Notes under the pieces: generated by a model | What the model saw: the letters and a program-made list of their open reading frames with translations, nothing else | The model's database searches: none | What the model was told of the DNA's origin: nothing | Program-made: the position numbers and the translations under genes | Assembly: GCF_016808335.1 (NCBI RefSeq) | Contig: NC_053153.1 | Coordinates: forward strand, 13,155,033-13,219,032 | Reading direction: 5' to 3' | Length of the DNA: 64,000 nucleotides | DNA from: Panicum virgatum | Lineage: Eukaryota > Streptophyta > Magnoliopsida > Poales > Poaceae | Shown: piece after piece, positions 1-10,500 of the stretch | How positions within the stretch are numbered: position 1 is the stretch's first letter | How the letters are laid out: each line of letters starts with the position of its first letter

Positions 1-2
1 TC

Positions 3-104
3 GGCACCACCTCTGCGAACGAGGCCGAAGCAATGGAAGTCGACGAGGCCCCCACCTCGCGAGATTGGCGCATCTAGTACATTGACTGGATGACTCGAGG
101 GGTC
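3..104 (+). pseudogene. Ty3/gypsy pol fragment, left of nested LTR
   Basis: Frame 3 reads through the end of the linker ahead of the integrase zinc domain. It contains an in-frame TAG at 75-77 and then runs to ...MTRGV at 104. The next residues (LPSKRAKSF...) resume at 3596, on the other side of the 105-3590 insertion, so the two pieces are one interrupted pol gene. Grass gypsy elements of the RIRE2/Grande type carry a similar segment between RNase H and integrase (family knowledge). RT and RNase H would lie left of the window. Confidence 0.7.
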
Positions 105-3100
105 TGTAACACCCGGTTTATAAAAGGACATAAACCGAGCAATCATATACGTGCCAGGATCAAGTCACACGTATATACAACAGAATGAACAGTATATCAT
201 AGCACATATCACGTAAAAAGATATAATAAAGCGAATACGAATGTTATTTATCATATTAATGACAAAATGTCTTATACAGCGGAAGCGAAGTACAAATACG
301 ATAAAAACTCTCCGAAGCTGAGCAGGGCGCCACAGGGACGTCGACTGGGAGACGAACGCCTAGAAGTCCTCGTAGTCCTGGTAGCGCTGAGCAAACTCCC
401 TCGCGTCGGTAGGAACTGAGCAGCAGTAGAGTATCCAAGAGGAAAAAGTAGAGAAGAGGCAAGAGTGAGTACACAACTTGTAATCAATAAGTATAACACA
501 AACTATGAGGCTCTAGGTTGGCTGACTGACTGCATTAGTTTTTAAGTCTTGGCAGAATTTTATTACAGCTATTTACTACGAGTTGATGAATTACCATTAA
601 CCCAGTTACATAGTAATTAATCAAAATTAATTATGTTACTACTGAGAACCAAACCGAAACCACCAAGGAAACCCCGAGAGGCACCCCCTCGTCGGAAGGA
701 GCTAACCCCACTAATCAAAAGGAGGATCTGGGCCGCTCATGACCGTGAGCATGGCTAGTATACCAGTTTTACACTCTGCAGAGGTTGCACATCTTTACCC
801 ACAAGTCGTGAGCTACGCTAGTTTTTCATCACACTTCCTTAGGTGAGATGACTAGCGACTCACTACGAGGCCGTTACAAAGGACACGTTGGTAAGGTGTA
901 ACCGCTAAGGAATCAGGCTCCGCAACGATGGTAACCACCTCGAGGGGTACGCACACCAAGCCTCGTAGCCTGGCCACCATTGAAGCTCACTACCCCCCAT
1001 GCCCCGTCGGTAAGTTACTCCCGAACCAAAATGACCTAATTAGTAAGCCAAGACCATCCCATTCCAGTCTTGTGGTAGCGCTGTTGTCCCAGGTTGTCGC
1101 TCTATGAACCGGTCCTTATGGAGAGTGGCCAACCAGGCAGTAAGCACCGTGCTGGCCCCCTAAACCAAGTTTCTAACAAAACCAATTTCAATGAGAAGTG
1201 AGCCACTCAAGCCACACAGAGGGCCACTCTCGGAATTAAGTTGCATATACCATTAATCAAATTAATTAAAAAGGACCAAGTGTGTTATAGCGCGGCACCT
1301 AGCACAACTAACCAAAATGCAACCCAAGGATATATTTAAAGGATAAATGTGGCTAGGAAAATCCTTATAGGCATACAGTATTAAAATGCAGTATGAAATG
1401 GTATTTAAAGTGATAGGTGTTGTTCATGTTATACTTGCCTTCCTCAAACTGTTCCTGCTGCTCAAACTGCTCAGAAGATGGCTGCTCTGGGTACTGGTAC
1501 TGGGGCTCCTCCGGTAGCTCGACGTCTACTCACGAACACATGGCCAAAAACAATGCATAACAATAAGCATACAAGCAAACACTAACAAAAACTAAGAAAC
1601 AATACATCAATACATAAAAACAGCACACTAAACTAGTCTAAAACTATTCTACGCATTACAACGATCGCGTGGACATAAAGAACGCCTAAAACGGAGCTAA
1701 AACGCATAATCTAGGCTAAAAACAAGGTTCAGGGACTAAACTGCAAGAAATCTGAGGTTCCAGGGGGTTTTCTGCAAAAACTGAGGGCCTAATCATAAAT
1801 AACCATTAAATCTAAGGGCTAACAAGCAAAACTGATGGCTCTGGATGGCGGGCGCTAAAACCAGGAAGGTCAGGGGGTTTTGGTAAAAACCGGGGCCTAA
1901 CTGCAATTTCTTTTGAGCTAATTCGGACTGCGGCTCGATTTCAGTAAAACCCAGGGGCTCTTTATAAAGTTTTCCAGGCCGAAGGGGTATCTTTGAATCT
2001 AGGCGCTTGGATCTGGATCGGATGGCTTGGGTTTGATGGGATCCGGATCTAATCAGTGCCGTTGCCTCCAGATCGGGCGGCCACGGGCGAAGGGGCGTGC
2101 GAGCGGCGGCGCTGACGCCGGAGTTAGATTTCCCGCGGCGGGGGATCGCCAGAATCGGCCAAATCGGCCACTCCGGGACACGGTTCGGCCTGCGGTTTGA
2201 CCGTGGGTGGGGTACGCGATGTGCGTTGTCCACCTGGGGGGTTATTTGGGTCCGGGGAGGCTCAGAGCACTGAGTTCGGCGGTCATGGCGGCTCTGGGCG
2301 GCGAGGCCTCGCCGGCATGTGGCGTCCTAGGGGCTATCGGGGGCTACGGCCATCGATCCTAGCGCAAAAAAATGACCAGGGAGGCGAGCTGGTGCTTACC
2401 GAGCCATGGAAACGGGAGGAGCGCCGGTGTAGAGTGGTCGACGACGGGGTTCAGGCGGCAGGGCGTGGCGGAGCTCGCGGTCCGGGCGCGGGATTGCTCA
2501 TCCGGGCTTCTGAGCCCCCCCCCCCCCCGAATCGACGCGCAGGTGAGCTATGAAGCAGGACAGACGGTCAGCATGGCACGAGGATCGCTAGCAGCGAGGA
2601 ATCGAGGCGGCGCCGCGACTCACCGGCGGCGACGTCTGGTGCAATTCCGGCAGCAGCACAGGCCGGGGTCGTGGGAGAAGGCTCTGGGAGGCTTCCTGGT
2701 ACCGAAGCGGAGCCGCTGCGGTGGGTCTTGGTGGGTGTGGTGCGGCGGAGCTGCGACTCCATGGCGGCGCAGAGGAGAGGCGGCCCGGCGGAGCAAGATG
2801 CGCGGCGGGCTAGGGTTTAGTGGCGGCTGAGGAGGGGAGGAGGGTGCGGGGGGTCCGCGAGCTGTGGTTAAGAAGGGCAGGGCGAGCCTCGGCGTGCGGG
2901 TCACGCGGAAACTGATCACGTCGAGAATCTCGGCGGGATTGCGGAGAGTCCGTTGAGTGCGGGCGCGAGGAGGACGGGGAAGGATCTGACCGGCGGGCCC
3001 GGTTCGTCAGTGGAGCGCGCGGCGCACTGGTCTGACGCGGCGTGGGAGCGGCGCGTGAGGCAGCGCTGCTGGGCTGCGGAGCGGGCCCAAGGGGAGGGGG

Positions 3101-3590
3101 GTCACGGCTGAGCAGCGGCTGGGCCGTGGGGTTGACGCGCGCGCGGAGCGGGCCGAGTGTGGTAGAGGGGGAAGACGGTAACAGGCTGGGCGGGCCGCGT
3201 GCGGTGGAAGCCGATCTGGGAAAGGGAGGAGAGAGTGGGCCGCGCGAGGAGAGAATGGGCTAAGGGGAGAGGGGTTTGGGCTGGTTTGGGTCCGGTTGGG
3301 TTTGTTGGGTTTTCTTCTTTTCTATTTCTATTTACTCTCTCTCTCTTCTGTTTCTAATTCAAACAAAGTTTGAATTCAAATACAAATTTGAATTCAAACC
3401 ACACTCAAATAATTAAAACTATGCACCAGCATGAATGCAACACCAATATTTAAACCTATGATAAAATTTTAATTACTTAAGGAACAAAATTTTTAGATTA
3501 AATGCAAGTCTAACACAATAAACCTTAGAAAATTAAATAAAGCCACTTAAATTTATTATTAAATGCTGGAATTTAAATTAGGGTATTACA
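105..3590. mobile_element. Solo LTR, 3486 bp, nested in gypsy pol
   Basis: The element begins TGTAACACCC and ends GGGTATTACA, so it has TG...CA termini and a 10-bp imperfect inverted repeat. It is flanked by a 5-bp target duplication GGGTC at 100-104 and 3591-3595. No primer-binding site, gag or pol lies inside, so it is a solo LTR or a single very long LTR left by recombination. The interior goes from AT-rich to a GC-rich stretch at about 2200-3250 and back to AT-rich. Open frames in the GC-rich part lack recognisable domains. The length and ends fit the giant LTRs of grass Ty3/gypsy families such as RIRE3/RIRE8 (from memory, not searched). The element at 34148-37568 looks related. Confidence 0.82.
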
Positions 3591-3595
3591 GGGTC

Positions 3596-4765
3596 CTACC
3601 CTCGAAGCGGGCCAAGTCCTTCGTTCTAATCGACGACGTGCTATACAAGCGCAGTTCCTCGGGCGTCATGCAGCGATGCATCCCCGTCCCCGAGGGCAAG
3701 GAGCTGATCCGCGACATCCACGCCGGCATATGTGGCCATCACGCCGCACCATGCACCCTCGTGGGTAACACATTCCGGCAAGGCTTTTACTGGCCCACCG
3801 CGGTCGCTGACGCAACCGACGTTGTGCGGACCTGCGAGGGTTGCCAGTTCTATGCTCGAAAAACACACCTCCCGGCCCATGCTCTGCAGACCATCCCCAT
3901 CACGTGGCCGTTCGCCGTGTGGGGACTGGACCTCGTCGGTCCGCTGAAGAAGGCGCCCGGGGGCTTCACCCACTTGCTGGTGGCGGTCGACAAATTCTCC
4001 AAGTGGATCGAGGCTCGACCCATCGGCAAGATCAAATCCGAGCAAGCAGTTCTATTCTTCACCGACATCATCTTCAGGTTCGGGGTCCCGAACTCGATCA
4101 TCACCGACAACGGCACCCAGTTCACAGGCAAGAAGTTCTTGGCGTTCTGCGACAGTTTCCACATACGTGTGGACTGGTCGGCTGTGGCACACCCACAGAC
4201 GAACGGGCAAGTGGAGTGTGCCAACGGTATGATTCTCCAGGGACTGAAGCCGAGAATCTTCAACAAGCTGAACAAATTCGGCCGGAGGTGGCTCACGGAG
4301 CTACCCTCGGTCATTTGGAGCCTGAGGATGACCCCAAGCAAAGCCACGAGCTTTTCCCCATTCTTCCTCATCTACGGCGCCGAGGCCATTCTCCCCACTG
4401 ACTTGGAATACGGATCGCCAAGGCTCAAGGCATACCAAGAGCAACAAAACCAGCGAGCTCGCGAAGACTCGCTGGACCAAGTGGACGAGGCTCGAGACGT
4501 GGCGCTCCTCCACTCCGTGCGCTACCAGCAGTCCTTACGAAGGTATCAAGCGTAGAGGGTCCGGCGCCGAGACCTCAACGAAGGGGACTTGGTGCTGAGG
4601 CTCCGACAGGACAACAGGGGCCGCCACAAGCTCTCACCTCCATGCGAAGGGCCGTACATAATCGCCGAGGTGCTCAAACCCGGCACGTACAAGCTGGCGA
4701 ACGAAAACGGCGAAGTCCTCGCCAACGCTTGGAACATACAACAGCTACGTCGCTTCTATCCTTAG
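3596..4765 (+). pseudogene. Ty3/gypsy integrase region of pol
   Basis: This is the continuation of the fragment at 3-104. An HHCC-type integrase zinc domain is visible (HAGICGHH near the start, then CEGCQFY). It is followed by the rve catalytic core: D in GLDLVGPL, D in ITDNGTQF and E in NGQVECAN form the DDE triad. The C-terminal segment contains LVLRLRQ and a chromodomain-like PCEGPYII motif. A TAG at 4553-4555 interrupts the frame, which otherwise stays open to the stop at 4763-4765. The protein would splice nucleic acid ends during retrotransposon integration in the nucleus. The in-frame stops and the nested LTR mean this copy is dead. Confidence 0.88.
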
Positions 4766-5318
4766 CATTTCAAGCTATTTGTATATTGTTCGTACTCGCA
4801 TTGCTTTTTGGGAACCTTCCGGACCCTCGAGGGCTCGGGTGCGCGCGAACATTGAGGTACGCTCGGCTTTACCCTCGGCAAAGCCGAGCCTCCCTCGGGG
4901 GCTACTACGGGGGGAACCCCCGAACGTCCCCAAAAAGTCGCCAATGTTTTTTCGAAATATTTCCGTCTCGACCCTAAGCTTCTCGTATCCTTGGAAAAAA
5001 CGGACGCGAGGCATAAGCAACTACGGTACGGGGCTGGCCGAGTCGTGGGGCCACCTACGCCTCCGGGATACGGCACCCCCCTCACCACCCTACGCCTACG
5101 TTGCTTATGAACGCGAACTTCCTCGCACATGTTTATCTAAGTCGCATACGAAGAACACGGAAATAAAGTAAAGAAATATAGGCTCAAACGCACAAGGCCT
5201 CGACGGGCCACACATTCAAATTACGAAAATAAAATCTCTTATATTCATAGGATGCGATTACAAAGCGCGACTATGATAAACACTAATCTATTTACATGGG
5301 CTTCGAGGCCCAGTTTTC
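4766..5318 (+). other. Gypsy non-coding spacer between pol and antisense ORF
   Basis: No conserved frame was seen. The stretch holds runs such as GCCGAG and CTCGGC and lies between two convergent genes, pol ending at 4765 and the antisense ORF ending at 5319. It belongs to the same element because the 3' LTR comes only at 7287. Confidence 0.5.
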
Positions 5319-6960
5319 CTACAGGCTATCATCCCCCCCCCCTTGCAGGCCCTCAAGGGCATCGAATTCGGCGATGGGAGGGATGTCTGCTTCTAGCTTC
5401 TCGGCGAGGACGGTGGCGAACTCCTCCGCGGCTGCATCGGCTTCGTCCATAATGGCCGACGCGGCGTCCGCATCCGCATCATCGGGAATGACGTACCCCG
5501 ACGACACCCTCTGGAGATCCATCAGGTAGTGTGTCGAGGCCACGGCGAGAGCCCGCAGGACACCGAGACGGAAGGTGCTCTTGGCGTGTTCGGCAATCCG
5601 GCCGCCTAGCGCGCGCAGGCGGCTGATCACCGAACTGCCTGAGACGGCACCCTCCCCCTCGAGCTCTTGACACACGCTCACGGCGGTCTGCTCCAGCTCA
5701 GCAAACTCCATCTACGCCGCCGTGAGCGCGGTGTGGACCGCTTCCTTCGCCGCGGTCTCGTCCGCCACCTTCTGCCTCAGCTCTGAGCAAAGGAAATCAG
5801 CGTCAGCTACGAAAAGAAACAAATCGACGAAAACTCGAAGGTACTCACCCGTGATGTTCCTCTGCGCCTCCTCCCTCTGGGCTCGAGCGGCCTCTTCGAG
5901 CGGGGACAAGGAGGCTTCCTTCTCCTTAAGGGTAGCCCCCATGTTCTGGAGAGCCACCTCCTTCTCCTCGAGGGCCTCGCCCTGTTCCCGGAGGGTCCCG
6001 GTGAGCACAACCACGGCCACCTCTTTATGGACCAGCTCGGCCTTCTGCTACTCGAGCGTTGTGCTGAGGCGCTGCAACTCAGCGCTCTTCACCTCAGCCT
6101 CGCGAGCTCTATCCTCGAGCACCACCCGAAGGCGTTGCAACTCGGCAGCTTGCGCCTCGACCTCCCGGGCCTTCTGCTCCGCTGCCGCCTTCTGGGCGTC
6201 CCGCTCATCGGCAGCCCGCGCCAATTCCTCCTCCAGCGCCCGCTGACGCCCCCCAGATCCGCCACTTTCGTATTGGCGTCAATGTTCTTGAGCACCAGCT
6301 CGGCGTTGTGCTGCCCGAGCTGGCGCATCTGGGAGTACAGCCGGGTCATCTCGACGCTCTTTTCGCGCGAGATCTCCCTCAGCTGCTGCAAAGGCGAGGA
6401 CGTGGGTGAAGACGCGTAAAAGTTAAACCGAATCCGAGCAATGGGGGGGAAGTTTTTACCTGGCTGACCTGGTAATCCGCATTCTGGTGAAGCGTAAAGG
6501 CGCGGTCGAGGGCTTGCAAGATCTCGCGACCCACGCCCATCTGCTTGTTCCAGGCTTCCTCCTCCTCTTGCTCCTTGCGGAGGAACTCCGAGGGGACCCC
6601 GGACGGGACGATCGCCCCGAGATGGCCCCCCTCGGACGTCCCCGCCTCGAGCATGCCCGCGCTGGCTGACGCGAACTCGGCGATGTGCGCGGCGGCGCTC
6701 GCCGCAGCAGCGGGGTCGATGTCCATCGAGTCCCCGTACTCCTCGCTGCTGTCTGGCAGCTCCACCACCGCTGTCACACCCCCTTGCGCCATTGGCACAG
6801 GCACTACCGCGATAGTACCCTCGTCCCGGGCCTCCGCGGGACCCGGGACGGGGGCTCCTTCCACCACCGGCGCCTCTTGCGTCGTCTCCTCTGCGATGCC
6901 CTCGCCCTCGGCCCTCGAGGGCTCGAAGACGATTTGCCAAAACTCGAAAGAGGAAGTCCA
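5319..6960 (-). pseudogene. Antisense spliced coiled-coil ORF of gypsy element
   Basis: The minus strand encodes an Ala/Glu-rich coiled-coil protein, opposite to pol. One exon (down to about 6460) carries an acidic segment (DSSEEYGDSMDIDP) and ends at a CAG|GTAAAA donor. A middle part carries long heptad-like helices (SVEMTRLYSQMRQ). A GT-AG intron lies at 5783-5848, and the last part begins ELRQKVADE. The frame is broken near 6255, where it shifts, and by TAG codons near 6053 and at 5712-5714. Downstream antisense ORFs of this kind are known from Grande/RIRE2-type grass elements annotated as putative gypsy-type transposon proteins. Function is unknown. Exon limits other than the 66-bp intron are approximate. 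Confidence 0.65.
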
Positions 6961-7467
6961 GATTCTAAAGCAAAAACAAGACTACTAGGGCGTCCGCAGC
7001 GATCGACAATTTGCCCGGCGATTTGATTTTTTTAATCAATGAACAGTGGTCGTAGAGCCTACACTCTTGCCGATGATGTCTCCTCTCTCAGGCACGCTCG
7101 TCCACGCCCAAGCCCCCGCCGGTACTGTGTCGAGCTTGTTTGAGCTGGCAACGTCGCTAGCACTGGCTAGGACCGTTGCGGGTGGCCTTAAAATACTTGT
7201 TGGGCTGTTTCTTAGGGCGGCCGGGGCCCACCTGGCCCACCCTTTTGATCCACCATGAGAATAGCTTTAAGTAAATTCTTTATTTTTGTCGGGTGCCACG
7301 ATTAGGGACACCCTAATCGGGGTACTAAGATCGCTTTAAATACGAACACCTGTTAAGGCGACTAGGCCCACGAAGGCCCACGGCCTGCTTCCCGTCCGGA
7401 AAAAAGGAAAGGACTCAAAGAAGCCCAGCATGCGGCCCATTTGCATCCCCCTCGAACCCGCGAAACA

Positions 7468-7645
7468 ATCTCCGCCTCGCTCGAGGGTAGCGGATCTACC
7501 CTCGAGCGGGTGACTCATCTTCCGCCTCGCTCGAGGGCTCCCCTCGGGACCCTCGATCACGCAACACACCTCCACCTCGCTCGAGGGTAGCGGATCTACC
7601 CTCGAGCAGGTGACTCATCTCCGCCTCGCTCGAGGCCGTCTCTCG
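7468..7645. repeat. Duplicated palindromic block in LTR U3
   Basis: A perfect palindrome with arms CTCGAGGGTAG and CTACCCTCGAG around a 5-base loop occurs at 7480-7506 and again at 7580-7606, exactly 100 bp apart. It lies within repeated CTCGCTCGAGGG units. Its position upstream of the LTR TATA box is consistent with an enhancer repeat, but that role is inferred. Confidence 0.7.
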
Positions 7646-8367
7646 GCACAAGGGACAAATGGCCCCGCCGCCCAACCGCTCGCCGTACGAAGGCATTAAA
7701 TGCCAGCCATTCCGCCACGGCACCCAGGACAGGCGGCGTCAGACTGCCACTCCCACAGTGGATGTGACCGGGGTCCCATCCGCTGACTTCGGTCACTGCT
7801 CCGCCGCCCCAGTTGCTGTAGCAACACTGTGGGACCTGTGATACGGGACAAGACAGGCCCGGCACTGCTCCCGTACTGTTCTGCCGACACCGACCATCCG
7901 GACTCACCTCCCACTGGGGAAGGGGTCCGGCGATGTCACGTGTCCTTCCGAGATGAGCACTCAGCACGCACGGGCGGAGACCCGGACCTCCCCCCTTGTG
8001 GAGTCCGGGACCTCCGCACGTCCCCAGGACCTCCTAGTATGCACACTCGCACTCCGACCAGGGGGCCCGGGGCCACTACGCACCCCACTGCCGTTGGTGC
8101 ATGCAGGACCCTAGTCCGCAGGGCCCACCGAACGCCGTCGCGCCGTATATAGAAGACCATACATCAGCGACGACTACGCCGCCTGCAGGGGCTGGCAAAA
8201 CGACCGGCGCAATCTTCGCAGAACCAAGGACGAAATCCAGGACGACAACAACGCGCGCCGCCTTCCCACAGTGTACTTCCTACAGTATCCGACCACTGTA
8301 CCCCGCGATTCAGGGGAAAACAACGACTTTCATGCCCCCACTCATGTGCACCGCCCCTCCTTGTGAC

Positions 8368-8374
8368 TATAAAA
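8368..8374 (+). promoter_or_regulatory. TATA box of gypsy LTR
   Basis: TATAAAA followed by GGAGGAGG lies about 365 bp before the LTR end, as expected for an RNA polymerase II start at the U3/R border. There is no experimental support. Confidence 0.55.
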
Positions 8375-8732
8375 GGAGGAGGCGGGCTTCCTTTAGCCGG
8401 GCGGCTGGCTGGCTGGTCTCTCGCTCTCTGGCTTCTCTCTTCCAAGAGGACGTTCAGAGACTACTGAGCACTCATCTCAGCCGACTACACTTCTAGCAGA
8501 GACTTGGGAGGTTCCCTCCCTCTCTCGCCTTGCTTGTATCCCCTGCTACAAGCACTCCGGGTGCAAGATAATACAGTGCCCTCGCACACCCCCTTTGCTG
8601 GACGTACGGCCCCGCGGCCGGAACCAGGATAAACCGTGCGTTACTGTGTTGCCTCTTGCATCATCATCTGGGACGAGAAAACACGCTGCATTTACTAGTT
8701 GGGATACGGGCCCCTGGGTCGGGACACCGACA

Positions 8733-9678
8733 ATTTTAATCTAAAAAAATAAATTCTTTGTTTCATCACTAATTACCTTGCATATTGCATCTGAGTATTT
8801 TTCTTTATGCAGGCATTCAAGTGTATGCCTTATTCTACGACACATATTTGTTTATAATGGTACCAAAGGCACAACTATTTGTATCGTGAGTATAATGTAT
8901 TTAGTTGGAATTCTTATGATCTTTTACTAGATAGCAACCAACGCGCATGATGAAATATTTACACGTGCAATCAACTTATCCACTAGAAGTGTTGTCACGA
9001 GGCAAATGCATATTCGAAGCTGCTTCCTGCAAATATAAAACACTTGAGCGCATCATCATAGGGAAAGATATATGGTAGGAATGTAGGATTCATGATTTGT
9101 TTTCTTTAGTTAGTTTTATGAACAAATATTCTTGTATTAGCAACTTCTTAAAGTTTTATTAAGCATTGCCACTCTATTTTGATATATTTCTTGTTTAGTA
9201 CTCTTTTTCTGGTTGGAGCAACACACGAGTATGAACCTACAATAAAAAAAATCTTGTTAGTGACGCGTCTAGCTACCGAACGCAGAGTGAAGGGCGATAT
9301 CAGTTTTGCTGATTCACTGTGCTGCCATTCTACACACCGTCAAGCTATCTATGGTCTTGTTTAGATCCCAAAACGCAAAATGTAAAATTTTTATAAATCG
9401 CTTGCATGGTATACTAAATGTAGTCAAAAAAATAAATCGCATTATATAAACCGTCATTAGTTTTGTGATTAGTCTACACTAGAAAGGCCACGCAGCAGCT
9501 TGCTGCGTGATACCTATTTTTTACCATTTGATTATTTTTGGGAAACTTTATTTGATACATGGTAGAAGAACGTACTTACTTTGATACATTCTTTATTTTT
9601 TTTAGATTGAAACGTGGGTGAGATGAATAGGTCAATTTGTTGTTATCGTATTTTTTTCCGCAGGTTATTGCTGCACTT
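8733..9678. other. AT-rich intergenic DNA with a MITE remnant
   Basis: No coding sequence was seen. At about 9352-9480 the pattern TGTTTAGATCCC...ATTAGTTTTGTGATTAGTCTA resembles one end of the abundant grass MITE type that starts GGCCTTGTTTAGTTCC. A matching second end was not found. Confidence 0.4.
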
Positions 9679-9757
9679 ACTTTTTGCGGTATATTCTATA
9701 TCTCAGCTTCCGTACTAACTTTTTGCGGTATATTCTATATCTCAGCTTCCGTACTAA
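9679..9757 (+). repeat. 39-bp tandem duplication
   Basis: The 39-bp unit beginning TTTTTGCGGTATATTC is present twice without mismatches, at 9681 and 9720. It lies in a gene-poor region just before a GC-rich stretch (9800-10040) with no recognisable protein. Confidence 0.85.
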
Positions 9758-10097
9758 CTTCGGCTATGGTACCCACGTTTGAATTTTTTATCATTTTTTA
9801 CAACCTCCCCCTACCGATGGTCTTTTCCCTGCCTCCCACTTTCTCTCTTTCTCCCCACGCCTCCTCGCCGCTTCATCTCGGCGCCCCCCATTCCCCCGAC
9901 CGTCCCGACGGCGGAGCCGAGGACGTCCGTTGGCGCGTGAGGCCGATGGCGGAGGTGCACGGTGGCGAGCAGCGAGCGGCGGCTGGGCTCCTTCACGAGG
10001 ACCAGGCCTCGCGGCTCGCGGAGGCCCGCGCGTGAGGCAGCAGCGGCATCGATTTGTGTGAGCTTGCAATTTAGTTTTGCTTAGGTGAGCTCTATCT

Positions 10098-10500
10098 ATT
10101 TTTTTTTTGAAATAAAGGCAGGAGAACTGCCACATCATATAAGAAGAAGAAGCATTCGTACATAACGCGCCGAAGCGTACACCACCACCACATAAACAAC
10201 GCACGCAAACAATACACCCAACAAAACACTACACCACCACAAACTGGGAGAGGAAGCGAAAGAAGCCGCCACAAACTGCGCCATCGTTGCCAATGCTGTA
10301 TCACGCGAAAAGCCGTGGCCCGCTGCAACTCGAACTCCTCCACCAAGGGACTATCACCCTCAAGCTGCACACACACGACCGTCGACCCCCATGTTCCAGT
10401 GGTGCTTCAGCAGGACACTCCCGTCGCAGCGCCGATGCAAAACACTGATCCTGGCCACTCTGCGTGGGGCCTCGCCTCTCCCACCAGCCCGGCACATTAG
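10098..10500 (-). mobile_element. Probable LINE 3' end
   Basis: On the minus strand the sequence ends TCTCCTGCCTTTATTTC followed directly by an A-run (10098-10108). This is the usual 3' end of grass L1-type LINEs, recognised from memory. The preceding 400 bp is G/T-rich with no intact endonuclease or RT motif, so this would be a 5'-truncated copy. No target duplication was established. Confidence 0.42.

Larger units (their letters stand above)
7287..8732 (+). mobile_element. 3' LTR of the Ty3/gypsy element
   Basis: The LTR runs from TGTCGGGTGCC to GGGACACCGACA. Its ends are imperfect inverted repeats (TGTCGG/CCGACA). It follows pol and the antisense ORF in the expected place and is 1446 bp long. 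The U3 part has a repeated CTCGAG-rich block (7468-7640), and a TATA box sits at 8368. The 5' LTR would be left of the window, so the target duplication cannot be checked (right flank ATTTT). Confidence 0.82.

Noticed and set aside
2197..3263. Long open frames in the GC-rich part of the first solo LTR
   Set aside because: They are present on both strands, Arg/Gly/Pro-rich, with no domain, and lie inside an element bounded by a clean 5-bp target duplication.
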